A DNA stretch of 64,000 nucleotides from Ferruginivarius sediminum (GTDB lineage: Bacteria; Pseudomonadota; Alphaproteobacteria; Kiloniellales; Rhodovibrionaceae): positions 186,001 to 250,000 of the forward strand of contig NZ_QPMH01000003.1 of the NCBI RefSeq assembly GCF_003344765.1, written 5' to 3'. Below, in pieces: positions 17,864-26,007 of the stretch. The notes beneath the pieces are model-generated. The model made no database searches. It worked only from the letters and a program-made list of their open reading frames with translations, and had not been told where the DNA came from. The position numbers and the translations under genes are program-made. How positions within the stretch are numbered: the first letter of the stretch is position 1; every line of letters starts with the position of its first letter.

Positions 17864-18763
17864 TCAGCGCCTGGAGGTAGCAGCCGCCGCGACGGGTTTG
17901 GCGCGCGTCAAGCGGTCGGCCGCGAGGACACCGATGCTACAGACCATCACCATCGCCGCGCCCACCAGCGTCTGCGGCGTGAAGCTCTCGCCCGACAGCA
18001 GCAATAGGACCGTGGACAGCAGCGGCGTGCCATAGCCGACGGGCGCCAGCCGCTTCGCGCCCTCGCCGCTCATCGCCCACGTCCATAGGCCGAAGCCAGC
18101 GGCCATCGGCCCCACGCCGATATATAGGGCCGTCCACCACGCCGCCGGTGCCGGCCACGGCGTTCCTTGCCAAAGGCCAAGGCCGAATGCGGTGATCGTG
18201 CCAAGCATTGTGGCGGGCAGCATCAGGCGGTCGCCGGACACCGGAATCCGCGAGGAGGCGACGGTGTAGAAGGCCATGCAGGCCGCCGATGCGACGGCGA
18301 AGATGTAGCCGAGTTGCATCCCGCCGGCGAAAGAGAGGCCGCCACGCGCGTCGAAAATCAGCCCGACGCCGGCAAAGCCGATCACGGCCAGCAGCAGCCC
18401 CAGCCGCGCTTGCAGATTGCGCACGACGGCCGCTGCCCAGACGGCGACGAACAGCGGCCAGGCGTAGGCGATGACGTTCGCCTCGACGATGCGTGCCAGA
18501 TCGAAAGCCAGGTACTGCAGGAAGATCGTGCCCGTCAGACCGATCAGTCCTACCAAAATATGACGCGGCGCGGGCCAGCCACCGGCAAGGTCGCGCGGGC
18601 CCCTTTGCACGGCACGCATCGCCGCAAGCGCCAGCGTCGCCGCGCCGAACTGAAGCGTCAAAAGCTGTAGCACAGGAAGATCCGCCAGCGCGTACTTGGC
18701 CGCGAAGGCATTCGTCGACCAAAGCAGCACGGCGCCGACCGCCGCCAGCGCGGGGGCCTTCAT
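17864..18763 (-). CDS. EamA/DMT family transporter
   Basis: 299 residues from ATG 18763; upstream in-frame ATGs would add a hydrophilic tail that the family lacks. About ten hydrophobic helices in two EamA repeats, for example AVGAVLLWSTNAFAAKYAL and GVGPMAAGFGLWTWAMS. DMT exporters move amino acids, purines or other small metabolites across the inner membrane; the substrate cannot be read from sequence. A LysR-type regulator remnant lies just upstream in the opposite orientation, the usual partner of such genes. Confidence 0.85.
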   Translation of the reverse strand: MKAPALAAVGAVLLWSTNAFAAKYALADLPVLQLLTLQFGAATLALAAMRAVQRGPRDLAGGWPAPRHILVGLIGLTGTIFLQYLAFDLARIVEANVIAYAWPLFVAVWAAAVVRNLQARLGLLLAVIGFAGVGLIFDARGGLSFAGGMQLGYIFAVASAACMAFYTVASSRIPVSGDRLMLPATMLGTITAFGLGLWQGTPWPAPAAWWTALYIGVGPMAAGFGLWTWAMSGEGAKRLAPVGYGTPLLSTVLLLLSGESFTPQTLVGAAMVMVCSIGVLAADRLTRAKPVAAAATSRR

Positions 18764-18927
18764 GCACTCTCGCCCGCCTGCGCAACGCCGCCCTGCCACC
18801 GTCTCGTCCACTGCCGTTCTCCCCCTGCCCTTCCTGGAATTGCCGTTGTCCGTCGGCTCTCCAAGCAATACAGGCAAAGTTTTAACGGCAATAGTTAGAA
18901 TAATTCACACGCCGCCTGAGAATAATT

Positions 18928-19011
18928 GTGCACCCGCCATACGGCGTCGCTGCCGTAATGGCGTTCCGGGACTGGCTGCTGGATGAAGCCCACGGCGGCG
19001 AGGCGGCCTGA
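18928..19011 (+). pseudogene. C-terminal remnant of a LysR-type regulator
   Basis: A 27-codon stretch ending in TGA at 19009 reads PPYGVAAVMAFRDWLLDEA, which matches the usual C-terminus of GcvA-like LysR regulators (..FRDWLLxEA). The frame is closed by TAA at 18901 and no HTH or effector domain precedes it; the DNA just upstream is A+T-rich. It is divergent from the EamA gene. It is short, so chance similarity is possible. Confidence 0.35.
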
Positions 19012-19023
19012 GGCCGGAGCGCC

Positions 19024-19776
19024 TCAACCGCCCTCGGAGATGTCCTGCAGGGCCTCGCGGTCGCGGAGTTCGACCTTGCCGCCCTGTTGCAGGGCGATCA
19101 GACCGCTGCCGCGGAGTTGGGTGAAGGTGCGGCTGACGGTTTCCGTGGTCAGGCCGAGGTAGTCGCCGATGTCGGCGCGGCTCATCGCCAGCGTCACCGG
19201 GTCGGCCGGCTGGCCGCGCTCCTCGGCGCGGCGGGAAAGGGCCAGCAGGAAGGTGGCCACCTTCTCCTTCGCCGTCTTGCGGCCGAGGACCAGCATCTGC
19301 TCCTGCGCGGCGGCAAGCTCGTGGCTGGCCATGCCCAGCAGGCGCTTCTCCATCTTCGGGAACTGCTCCAGCAGTCCCTCCAGCTTGCGCCGGGGGAAGC
19401 GGCACAACGTCGAATGCGACACCGCCTCGGCGCTGTAGGCATAGATGTCGTTGTTGGCGAGTCCCAGGAAATCGCCGGGGAACAGGAAGCCGGTCACCTG
19501 CCGCCGCCCGTCGGAGAGCAGCTTGTAGACCTTCATGGTCCCGGCGGTGACGTTATACACGTTGTTGGCCGGCTCCCCCTCGTCGAACAAGGGATCGCCG
19601 GGGCCAAGCTCCACCGAGTGGGTGATCGCGGCAACCTGGTGAAGCTCGGACTCTTCCAAAGGTGCGCAAACCGTCAGATGACGGATCTTGCATGCGCTAC
19701 AGGGGGATTGCGACGGGCGCGGATTGGGTGCGGCCTCGCCCAACGTAGCCATCTTTTGGACATCGAATGCCGACAT
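19024..19776 (-). CDS. FNR/FnrN-type Crp family oxygen-responsive regulator
   Basis: 250 residues. N-terminal C26-x2-C29-x7-C37 plus C125 form the four-cysteine set that ligates an oxygen-labile [4Fe-4S] cluster in FNR-type proteins. A cyclic-nucleotide-like jelly roll follows (DPLFDEGEPANNVYNVTAGTM), then a dimer helix and an HTH with recognition sequence ETVSR, the E-x-x-S-R pattern that reads TTGAT half-sites. It probably switches genes for micro-oxic or anaerobic growth. A perfect TTGA-N6-TCAA box lies in its divergent upstream region, consistent with autoregulation and control of the adjacent small gene. Confidence 0.9.
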   Translation of the reverse strand: MSAFDVQKMATLGEAAPNPRPSQSPCSACKIRHLTVCAPLEESELHQVAAITHSVELGPGDPLFDEGEPANNVYNVTAGTMKVYKLLSDGRRQVTGFLFPGDFLGLANNDIYAYSAEAVSHSTLCRFPRRKLEGLLEQFPKMEKRLLGMASHELAAAQEQMLVLGRKTAKEKVATFLLALSRRAEERGQPADPVTLAMSRADIGDYLGLTTETVSRTFTQLRGSGLIALQQGGKVELRDREALQDISEGG

Positions 19777-19877
19777 CAGCGGTTGGCTCTCACCTTGCTG
19801 GCAAAAAACTTATCTACGCAGTGTGACCATATTCGTCCGACTATTCAACAATGCTTAATTGCTTCCGCCTCGTCCCA

Positions 19878-19891
19878 TTGACGTATATCAA
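19878..19891. promoter_or_regulatory. FNR/FixK box
   Basis: TTGACGTATATCAA is a perfect TTGA-N6-TCAA palindrome. It lies 67 bp before the ATG at 19958 and about 100 bp before the divergent FNR-type gene whose ETVSR recognition helix fits this site. Confidence 0.75.
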
Positions 19892-19957
19892 CGCCAATTG
19901 TCGGCGTGCCGGCGCAGCATGAAGCGATCAAGACGGGCCAGGGAGACCGAGACAACC

Positions 19958-20422
19958 ATGCGCAAACTGCGCCTTGTACCGCTTTCGCAGGACCGCGCGG
20001 CGCTGGCATATCCGCTGATCCAGACGGTGCGCCCGGCGCTCGATCTGGAATCGTGGGAAGAGTATGCCAACAGCATCCTGAACGCCGGCGCGGACGGCAG
20101 CGGCGGCATCATGACCCTGCAAAACCCGCGCGGCCTGATCGCCGGACTGTTCGTGTACCGAATCGAGGACGTGCCCGATCACGGCCGTACCCTGGTGGCC
20201 GAGGACTTCGTCGCCCTGGACATCATCGATTCGGAGGTTGTGGCCGAAAGCCTTGCCGATGCCCTTGAACAGGTGGCGCGGGAGCACGATTGCCAGGCGG
20301 TCCACACCTCCATCACCTGCAACGGCGGCCCCGGTTCGCGGCGTGTCGTCGACATGATGCGCCGGATGGGCCACCACGTCGAAAGCTTCCGCATGTGCAA
20401 ACCCCTGCGCGCGACCGGCTGA
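19958..20422 (+). CDS. Small GNAT-like protein under FNR box
   Basis: 154 residues from ATG 19958 (GGGAGA upstream); the longer frame from 19859 would overlap the FNR box. Mixed alpha/beta sequence with strands such as GGIMTLQNPRGLIAGLFVYRIED and a late helix VVAESLADALEQVAREHDCQAVHTSI, roughly the layout of GCN5-type acetyltransferases, but the acetyl-CoA loop (Q/RxxGxG/A) is not evident. No signal peptide. Function not recognised; its position suggests induction under low oxygen. Confidence 0.6.
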   Translation: MRKLRLVPLSQDRAALAYPLIQTVRPALDLESWEEYANSILNAGADGSGGIMTLQNPRGLIAGLFVYRIEDVPDHGRTLVAEDFVALDIIDSEVVAESLADALEQVAREHDCQAVHTSITCNGGPGSRRVVDMMRRMGHHVESFRMCKPLRATG

Positions 20423-20493
20423 TCGCCCCTTCCCCCGCGCCAGTTATCGGTTAGGCTGCGCCCCGAAACACCTATTTCGGGAGGCTCAGCCGC

Positions 20494-22218
20494 ATGCCGC
20501 TTGCAACCGTAAGGGCCACCTTCGCCGCCGTCGTCCTGGCCGTCCTCTCGGCCTGTTCGCAGCATCCGGGCGCGTCGTTCGACGCCGCGCAGCGCGAGGC
20601 GCGCGACAGTTTCATGATCGCCGCCGCCCACCCGCTGGCCGCGCAGGCGGGGCAGGACATCCTGGCCCGGGGCGGTAACGCGACGGACGCCGCCATGGCG
20701 GTGCAGGCGGTCTTGACGCTGGTGGAGCCGCAATCCAGCGGCATCGGCGGCGGCGCCTTCATGCTCTATTACGATGCCGGATCGAAAGGCGTGCAGGCTT
20801 TCGACGGGCGGGAAACAGCTCCGTCAACCGCCACGCCTGACCTCTTCCTAAAGGCCGACGGCACGCCGATGGACTTCTGGGACGCGGTCGTCGGCGGCCG
20901 TTCCGTGGGTGCGCCGGGCGTGCTGCGCATGCTGGAGCTTGCGCACGCCGAACACGGCAAGCTGCCGTGGGCGACGCTGTTCCAGCCCGCCATCCGTCTG
21001 GCCCGCGAGGGCTTCGAGGTGACGCCGCGCCTGCACGAACTCATCGCGCACGACAAGTACCTGAAGACCTATGCACCCGCACGCCGCTACTTCTATCAAG
21101 CGGACGGCAGCCCCCTGCCGGTCGGCGCCACGCTGCGCAACGCAAAGCTGGCGGACACCCTCGAAGCCGTGGCGGAGAATGGCGCCGAAGCCTTCTACGA
21201 GGGTGCCATCGCGGGCGACATCGCCCGCGCCGTTCGGAACGCGGAAGGCAATCCCGGCAAGCTGACGGCCGCCGATATCGCCGGCTATGAGGCGAAGCAG
21301 CGGGACGCGATCTGCCGGCCCTACCGTGAATACAAGGTCTGCGGCATGCCCCCGCCGACCAGCGGCGGCGCCACGGTAGCGCAGATCCTGGGTATCCTGG
21401 AGAGCTTCGACATGGAAGCGCACGCGCCCACCTCGGCCGACGCCGTGCATCTGGTGGCCGAGGCCAGCCGCCTTGCCTTCGCCGACCGCAACCGATTCCT
21501 GGCCGACACGGATTTCGTCGAGGTTCCCCTGGAGGCTCTGCTGGACGAAAGCTACCTGAAGCGCCGCGCCGCCCTGATCTCACCCCGGCACGCCATGGGC
21601 GAGGCGCAGCCCGGCCTGCCGGCGCAACAGGCCGCCATGCCGGACCAGCCGTCCGGCGCCTCCACCAGCCATTTCAGCATCGTCGACGCCCAGGGCAACG
21701 CGGTCTCCATAACCACGTCCATCGAGCAGGCCTTCGGCTCGCGCATGATGGTGCGGGGCTTCCTGTTGAACAATCAGCTGACCGACTTCTCGTTCCGGCC
21801 GGAGGTCGATGGCCGCCCCGTCGCCAATCGCGTCGAGGGCGGCAAGCGCCCGCGCAGCTCGATGTCGCCCACCATCGTGCTGGACGAGGACGGCGACTTC
21901 GTGCTCGCCATCGGCTCGCCGGGCGGCAGTCGCATTATCGGCTACGTCGCCGAGCGCCTGGTGGCGTTCATCGACTGGGACCTGGATGCCCAGGCCGCCA
22001 TCGACCTGCCCAACTACACCAACCGCAACGGCCCGACCGAGCTTGAGAAGAACACCGCCGTCACCCGGCACGCCGAGGAACTTCGCCGCCGAGGCCACGT
22101 GCTGGAGGTCGAGACCATGACCAGTGGCCTCCACGCCGTAGCCCGCACCCCCGATGGCCGGCTGCAGGGCGGGGCGGACCCGCGGCGAGAGGGCGTGGTG
22201 CTGAGCGGGGTGCGCTAG
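20494..22218 (+). CDS. ggt: Gamma-glutamyltransferase (lipoprotein)
   Basis: 574 residues. N-terminal hydrophobic stretch ends in a lipobox (VLSAC, Cys21), so the enzyme is probably anchored in the periplasm. Ntn-hydrolase family T3: the autoprocessing/catalytic Thr is T391 in GASTSHFS, followed by GNAVSITTSIEQAFGS; the GIGGGAFML and GSPGGSRII motifs are also present. It cleaves glutathione and other gamma-glutamyl compounds or transfers the gamma-glutamyl group. Length is normal. A GGGAGG-like site precedes the ATG. It stands alone between the GNAT-like gene and an rRNA methyltransferase gene. Confidence 0.93.
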   Translation: MPLATVRATFAAVVLAVLSACSQHPGASFDAAQREARDSFMIAAAHPLAAQAGQDILARGGNATDAAMAVQAVLTLVEPQSSGIGGGAFMLYYDAGSKGVQAFDGRETAPSTATPDLFLKADGTPMDFWDAVVGGRSVGAPGVLRMLELAHAEHGKLPWATLFQPAIRLAREGFEVTPRLHELIAHDKYLKTYAPARRYFYQADGSPLPVGATLRNAKLADTLEAVAENGAEAFYEGAIAGDIARAVRNAEGNPGKLTAADIAGYEAKQRDAICRPYREYKVCGMPPPTSGGATVAQILGILESFDMEAHAPTSADAVHLVAEASRLAFADRNRFLADTDFVEVPLEALLDESYLKRRAALISPRHAMGEAQPGLPAQQAAMPDQPSGASTSHFSIVDAQGNAVSITTSIEQAFGSRMMVRGFLLNNQLTDFSFRPEVDGRPVANRVEGGKRPRSSMSPTIVLDEDGDFVLAIGSPGGSRIIGYVAERLVAFIDWDLDAQAAIDLPNYTNRNGPTELEKNTAVTRHAEELRRRGHVLEVETMTSGLHAVARTPDGRLQGGADPRREGVVLSGVR

Positions 22219-22263
22219 ACCGGATCGCGTTCACCCGCGATCTGCTCTAGAGTGCGCGCCATC

Positions 22264-23469
22264 ATGAACACCGAATCGCTGACCGACCGTCCGGTCGTCC
22301 GCCTGAAGCCCGGCGGCCGGAAGAAGCGCCCGCAACGCGGCAGTCCCTGGATCTTCGCCAACGAGGTCGCGATGAATGCGGCCGCGAAGGCGTTGCCGCC
22401 GGGCGAGATCGTGCGGCTGGAGACCGACGCCGGCGAGGCGTTGGGCGCTTACGTCTTCAACAAGCACCCGCTGATCTGCGCCCGGCGGCTGAGCCACGAT
22501 CCCGCCGCCCGCATCGACGAGGCGTTCCTGGCCGAGCGGCTGCGCCGTGCCGCCGCCGTGCGCGACCGGCTGATCGGCGCGCCGTACTATCGCCTGGTGC
22601 ATGCCGAGGCGGACGGGCTGCCCGGAACCATCGTCGATCGCTTCGACGACGTGCTGGTGCTGCAGGTCAACACCGCCGGAATGGACCGCCTTCTGCCGCA
22701 ACTGACGGCGGCGCTGGAGGCCACGCTCGCGCCGCGCGCCATCGTACTCCGGAACGACTCGGCCGCGCGGGAGCTGGAAGGCCTATCGAGCGACGTGCGG
22801 ATGCTGAAGGGGCAACTGGACGGCCCGCTGGAGCTGGTGGAGAACGGCACCCGCTTCCTGGCCGACCCGCGAGAGGGGCAGAAGACCGGCTGGTTCTACG
22901 ACCAGCGCGACAACCGCGCCTTCGCCGCCCGCCTGGCGCAAGGTGCCCGCGTGCTGGACGGATACTGCTACACTGGCGGCTTCGCCGTGCAGGCGGCGCT
23001 CGGCGGCGCGGCGGAGGTGGTCGCCATCGACCGCTCGCAGCCCGCGCTCGACCTTGCCGCCCAATCGGCGAAGCTGAACGGGGTGGAAGAGCGCTGCTGC
23101 TTCGTCAAGGCCGATGTCTTCGGTGAGCTGCAACGCCGGCGCGATGCCGGAGAGGCCTTCGACACGGTCATCGTGGACCCGCCCGCCTTCGTCAAAAGCA
23201 AGAAAGACTACTGGCAGGGCCTGAAGGGCTATCGCAAGCTGACGCGGCTGGCGGCGGCGCTGGTCGCGCGCGGCGGCTATCTGGTGGCGTGCTCCTGTTC
23301 GCACCACGTCACGCCGGATGATTTTGGCGAACAGGTCCGCCGGGGCCTGTCGGAGGTCGGGCGCGACGGGCGCATCCTTCGCTTCGCCGGCGCGGGGCCG
23401 GACCATCCCGTGCATCCGTCACTGCCGGAGACCGGCTATCTCAAGGCACAGGCCCTGGCGCTGGATTAG
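22264..23469 (+). CDS. Class I SAM-dependent 23S rRNA methyltransferase, RlmI-like
   Basis: 401 residues from ATG 22264; a GTG at 22252 is an alternative and neither has a clear ribosome binding site. N-terminal PUA-like RNA-binding domain (RGSPWIFANEVAMN), a central EEHUD-like segment, then a Rossmann methyltransferase with motif I VLDGYCYTGGFAVQAA, AIDRSQPALDLA, and motif IV VDPPAFVKSKKD, and a Cys-rich CSCSHHV element. This matches the RlmI/RlmK (YccW) group that makes m5C in 23S rRNA. The exact target base is inferred from family. Confidence 0.85.
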   Translation: MNTESLTDRPVVRLKPGGRKKRPQRGSPWIFANEVAMNAAAKALPPGEIVRLETDAGEALGAYVFNKHPLICARRLSHDPAARIDEAFLAERLRRAAAVRDRLIGAPYYRLVHAEADGLPGTIVDRFDDVLVLQVNTAGMDRLLPQLTAALEATLAPRAIVLRNDSAARELEGLSSDVRMLKGQLDGPLELVENGTRFLADPREGQKTGWFYDQRDNRAFAARLAQGARVLDGYCYTGGFAVQAALGGAAEVVAIDRSQPALDLAAQSAKLNGVEERCCFVKADVFGELQRRRDAGEAFDTVIVDPPAFVKSKKDYWQGLKGYRKLTRLAAALVARGGYLVACSCSHHVTPDDFGEQVRRGLSEVGRDGRILRFAGAGPDHPVHPSLPETGYLKAQALALD

Positions 23470-23692
23470 GGGTTCTGGCCGGAAGTTCCGCAGCTTCCCG
23501 CCGGCTATGCGGCTCCCCCTCATCAACGCTTTCCTGCGCGACAACCGGACCTACGAGCACGGAGCCGTTTTCCAGATACAAGGGGAACCAGTAGGCCGCC
23601 CTGCTCGCCTGACGGCAAGCCGTCCCCGCCTGAAAAGAAGGGGGAGACATAGTAAAGCGCCCGCTCCACCGGGCATTGGACGCCAGCCCGTT

Positions 23693-23885
23693 CAGCGCGT
23701 AGCATTCCCGGCATCGAATCCGGAACACGCAGCGAACGCCCCGCCCGCCCATGCCCGAGCTTCCCGAAGTCGAGACGGTCTGCCGCGGCCTGCGCCCGTG
23801 GCTGGAAGGCGCGCGGCTGGCCGAGGTGATGCAGCGCCGGGCGGATTTGCGCTGGCCGCTGCCGGAGGGCTTCGCGGCGCGCCTG
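23693..23885 (+). repeat. mutM 5' direct repeat, copy 1
   Basis: About 193 bp matching 25815-26007 with three mismatches found by eye. It covers 58 bp of upstream DNA and the first 45 codons of mutM. Similarity stops abruptly on both sides. With copy 2 it brackets the methyltransferase/EamA cassette. Confidence 0.9.
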
Positions 23886-23942
23886 TCGGGACACATGGTC
23901 GACAGGGCGCCGAAAAGGAAAAGCCGTCCCCTGCTGCTTTGA
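23751..23942 (+). pseudogene. mutM: Truncated mutM 5' fragment
   Basis: 63-codon frame beginning [14 protein letters not shown], the N-terminus of formamidopyrimidine-DNA glycosylase including the catalytic Pro. It follows the intact mutM for 45 codons, with one replacement (Glu for Asp near codon 39), then switches to unrelated sequence ([12 protein letters not shown]) and stops. It lacks most of the catalytic domain, the H2TH and the zinc finger, so it cannot be an active enzyme. It probably arose when the downstream cassette was inserted. Confidence 0.85.
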
Positions 23943-24021
23943 CCGTAGATGGCTTCTGATGCGCACCAACCCAAGGGCTTGATACTTCACAGTTCAATTA
24001 TTCGATGTAACAATTTTTGAT

Positions 24022-24049
24022 TTGACGCTGGAGTGTTACAGAGTAATGT
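24022..24049 (+). promoter_or_regulatory. Possible sigma-70 promoter of the inserted cassette
   Basis: TTGACG, a 16-bp spacer and TAATGT lie 58 bp before the methyltransferase ATG in A+T-rich DNA. This is a pattern match only. Confidence 0.3.
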
Positions 24050-24106
24050 GCGTTTTCAGCAAACGTAGCGATCGTTATTAGTACGGAATATCTCAGGTAA
24101 CAGAAA

Positions 24107-24904
24107 ATGCAAAACGATGCGCCCGTGGTAACCACCGACATGATTTCAAATAATGTTGGCATAGACGAAAAATGGTACGAGTTTTCATGGTACAATTCTT
24201 TTGAAAATCCTGATAAAGTTGACGAGATAAAAAAATATCTTGAGTATTCATGTGCAAGCGAGTTACTCTCTAATGCAGTTCCCTGTGGGAAAAGCCTTGA
24301 TATTGGGACCGCTACGGGGCGTTATCTCAGGGCTTGGGCGCGACTTGGTTACGACTCGTTTGGTATAGATATTTCTTCTGATGCGGTTTCAATTACGCAG
24401 CAACAATTGGTCAAAAGCGGACTAGAGGCGGAGCGCGTCCAAAAGATGGATGCATGCGGTTTAGAATTTGCAAACGATACATTTCGCCTTGTCTCCTGTA
24501 TGATGGGCACGCTCGCTTATATCGAAACTCCTCAAGCCGCAATGCATGAAGTTGCTCGTGTGCTCGAGCCGGGCGGGCAATTTGTGGTTTCGAATTGGTT
24601 AACATCGAATCCAGAATTAGATTTTTTGGTAGCCAACTCGCCAATGCACAATGAAAGGCTAAGGGCACAAACGCCTGATCCCGCTCAGCTTATGAGGAGT
24701 TTAAGCGATGCGGGTCTCGTTCCAGCGAAAAGTCAGTACGCTGTCCTTCTTCCCGTACAAACAATACTGCACTTAGTTACAAGTCACGAGGGCGAACCGG
24801 CTGGTTTTCTGGACCGGGTAGCGCTTCTGGAACGGAACGTGCGTAATCTGTTTCCGCGACGTCAGGGACAAATATTTGTCATACTGGCACAGAAGGCCAT
24901 CTAA
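24107..24904 (+). CDS. SAM-dependent methyltransferase (inserted, A+T-rich)
   Basis: 265 residues. Class I Rossmann methyltransferase (Methyltransf_11/25 type): motif I LDIGTATGRYLRAW, acidic loop FGIDISSDAV, motif IV-like RLVSCMMGTLAYIE, and VLEPGGQFVVSNWL. The closest general look-alikes modify small molecules; the substrate is unknown. Base composition is strikingly different from the neighbours (24181-24240 has 16 G/C in 60), which indicates recent acquisition. Its stop is 3 bp before the EamA start, so the two form one unit, perhaps modify-and-export. Confidence 0.8.
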   Translation: MQNDAPVVTTDMISNNVGIDEKWYEFSWYNSFENPDKVDEIKKYLEYSCASELLSNAVPCGKSLDIGTATGRYLRAWARLGYDSFGIDISSDAVSITQQQLVKSGLEAERVQKMDACGLEFANDTFRLVSCMMGTLAYIETPQAAMHEVARVLEPGGQFVVSNWLTSNPELDFLVANSPMHNERLRAQTPDPAQLMRSLSDAGLVPAKSQYAVLLPVQTILHLVTSHEGEPAGFLDRVALLERNVRNLFPRRQGQIFVILAQKAI

Positions 24905-24907
24905 AAG

Positions 24908-25801
24908 ATGGTTCGCGCATACGGTACTTTCCTCGTCCTGCTTGGCGCCGGTGCGTGGGGTGCCCTGGGCGTCCTTGCCACAGGCATTTATGAGCATGGA
25001 CTACAGCCACTCGATGTTGTGACCTCCCGGGTCGTGGTGGCTTGGCTCGGTTTCGCTATCGTAAGCGCCGTAACCGGGCGTGGCCGGAGTATTCTCTCAA
25101 AGAGCGGTTGGCGTGGCCTTGCCATCCACGGGTTAGTTGCCGTTGTGCTCTATAACCTATTATATTTCGCGGCAATCGAGCAGCTTGGCGTGTCGCTGTC
25201 AGTGGCCCTGCTCTATACAGCACCTGCTTGGAGCGCGATGTTATCCGCATTGTTCCTGGGAGAGCGACCGGGCAAAGCGGCCCTTCTCGCCGTACCGCTT
25301 TGCGTGATCGGGGTGGCGCTTGCCGTCGGCGTACTGACCGATGGCATATATATCGAATTGTTGGGATTTGCCGCCGGCCTGGGTGCGGGCTTGACCTATG
25401 CGTTGTTCAGCGTGCTTGGAAAGCCCATTCTCGATCGTTGGGCGCCAATAGATCTCCTGTTCGTCTCGTTCGGCGTCGCTAGTGTCTGCCTCCTATCACT
25501 GTTTACCGTGACAGGCGGTTGGGCACGGCTTGCTCAAGCCGGCCCGGAAAGCTGGACGCTTCTTATGATCATGGGCGTGTTCGCGACTTTTTGTGCCTAT
25601 ATGGCCTACACGACCGGATTACGCTGGGTGGATGCATCGAAGGCGACGATTCTAGCCACCATCGAGCCGGCTGTGGCAGTCACCTTGGCAACCTTAGTGA
25701 CATCGGAAACGCTCGGTCGCGTGGAATTCGTCGGGATCATACTTATTATCGCGGCGGGAACCATAGCCGGCTTATCCCGCAGCCGCGCCGACGCCCATTA
25801 G
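24908..25801 (+). CDS. EamA/DMT family exporter (inserted cassette)
   Basis: 297 residues with ten predicted membrane helices in two EamA repeats: LGAGAWGALGVLATGIYEHG, LYNLLYFAAIEQLG, GAGLTYALFSVLGKPILDRW and EPAVAVTLATLV. Members export amino acids or other metabolites. Base composition is intermediate between the upstream methyltransferase and the host. Tight coupling suggests it exports or protects against a compound handled by the methyltransferase, an inference. Its stop lies 13 bp before the second mutM repeat. Confidence 0.85.
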   Translation: MVRAYGTFLVLLGAGAWGALGVLATGIYEHGLQPLDVVTSRVVVAWLGFAIVSAVTGRGRSILSKSGWRGLAIHGLVAVVLYNLLYFAAIEQLGVSLSVALLYTAPAWSAMLSALFLGERPGKAALLAVPLCVIGVALAVGVLTDGIYIELLGFAAGLGAGLTYALFSVLGKPILDRWAPIDLLFVSFGVASVCLLSLFTVTGGWARLAQAGPESWTLLMIMGVFATFCAYMAYTTGLRWVDASKATILATIEPAVAVTLATLVTSETLGRVEFVGIILIIAAGTIAGLSRSRADAH

Positions 25802-25814
25802 ACAGGCGAACGCG

Positions 25815-26007
25815 CAGCGCGTAGCATTCCCGGCATCGAATCCGGAACACGCAGCGAACGCCCCGCCCGCCCATGCCCGAGCTTCCCGAAGTCGAGACGG
25901 TCTGCCGCGGCCTGCGCCCGTGGCTGGAAGGCGCGCGGCTGGCCGAGGTGATGCAGCGCCGGGCGGATCTGCGCTGGCCGCTGCCGGATGGCTTCGCGGC
26001 GCGTCTG
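25815..26007 (+). repeat. mutM 5' direct repeat, copy 2 (intact gene)
   Basis: Copy 2 of the roughly 193-bp repeat at 23693-23885, carrying the mutM upstream region and its first 45 codons. The upstream part probably still contains the mutM translation signals, so the intact gene may have kept its own leader after the insertion. Confidence 0.9.

Larger units (their letters stand above)
23470..24106. other. Junction region with mutM fragment and no intact gene
   Basis: Holds about 220 bp of unassigned sequence, the first copy of the mutM 5' repeat (23693-23885), a short unrelated tail to 23942, and an A+T-rich stretch leading into the inserted methyltransferase gene. No transposase, tRNA or integrase remnant was recognised. 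Confidence 0.6.
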
